NCBI RefSeq assembly: GCF_014653155.1
Contig: NZ_BNAF01000020.1
Location: 1 to 43,287, forward strand
DNA from: Sphingobacterium griseoflavum
GTDB taxonomy: Bacteria; Bacteroidota; Bacteroidia; Sphingobacteriales; Sphingobacteriaceae
Length of the DNA stretch: 43,287 nucleotides
Direction: 5' to 3'
Both the position numbers and the translations under genes were made by a program. Below the pieces are notes generated by a model. The model did no database searches, was not told the origin of the DNA, and worked only from the letters and a program-made list of their open reading frames with translations. Shown here piece by piece: positions 43,261 to 43,287 of this stretch. Position 1 is the stretch's first letter. Every line of letters begins with the position of its first letter.

Positions 43261-43287
43261 ATGGATGCGCACAGGTACATCGATTTG
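43261..43287 (+). CDS. First nine codons of a gene running out of the window
   Basis: The frame MDAHRYIDL begins at 43261 and is open to the window end. It resembles the start of short sigma-70-type regulators (M-D-x-x-x-YIxLL), but nine residues cannot identify it. Confidence 0.35.

Overview
The window looks like a chromosomal segment from a Bacteroidota bacterium, most likely family Sphingobacteriaceae (genus not resolvable by eye). The grounds are a TlpA-SusC-SusD locus with a SusD lipoprotein, a DUF6520-like secreted peptide, an ORF6N remnant, an STM3941-family pair, and promoters of the Bacteroidota TAnnTTTG type. By eye it is a compositional mosaic: moderate G+C on the left (1-20 kb), strongly AT-rich from 20 to 30.8 kb, and strongly GC-rich from about 31.5 to 42.4 kb.

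Layout. (1) 1-6.2 kb: two arrays of a hairpin-rich repeat unit of about 720 bp, separated by an esterase, a small lipoprotein, a MutT-like Nudix hydrolase and an ORF6N gene truncated by the second array. (2) 6.4-9.3 kb: a duplicated membrane protein of the STM3941 type, an unknown membrane protein, and a decayed ParB-like gene. (3) 9.8-30.6 kb: a dense defence island. It holds a cytosine-C5 methyltransferase with an integrase-type arm DNA-binding domain at its N terminus plus an MvaI/BcnI-family nuclease; a pair of DUF262 proteins (GmrSD/SspE-like) flanked by 61-bp direct repeats; an HNH nuclease with a HIT hydrolase; and a Mza-like module (C5 methyltransferase, AIPR, DUF4420 PD-(D/E)xK protein, Z1 helicase, GHKL/MutL-like ATPase) preceded by DUF551-like, AbiGi-like, small unknown and HTH genes. 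(4) 31.5-39.8 kb: a nutrient-uptake locus TlpA-SusC-SusD with a divergent DUF6520-like gene and a membrane LytTR-like regulator. (5) 39.8-42.5 kb: an HTH protein, a non-coding block with a 126-bp tandem repeat and a five-copy 10-bp repeat, and a small cassette of FN3, DUF5675 and two tiny membrane proteins resembling a phage lysis set. (6) 42.5-43.3 kb: an inverted copy of the 720-bp repeat and the first codons of another gene.

How the parts may work together. The defence genes are separate modules stacked in one island. The two methyltransferases would protect host DNA for two different restriction activities (MvaI-like cutting; Z1/GHKL/AIPR-dependent restriction). The DUF262 pair would act on modified DNA, judging by family precedent. 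The strongest candidates for something new are the arm-domain methyltransferase with short tandem repeats just before its start, the direct-repeat-bounded DUF262 module, the HNH-HIT pair with an overlapping EF-Tu-domain-like ORF, the leader genes of the Mza-like module, and the hairpin repeat family with its internal 8-bp VNTR. All assignments come from reading the sequence; no database search was run.
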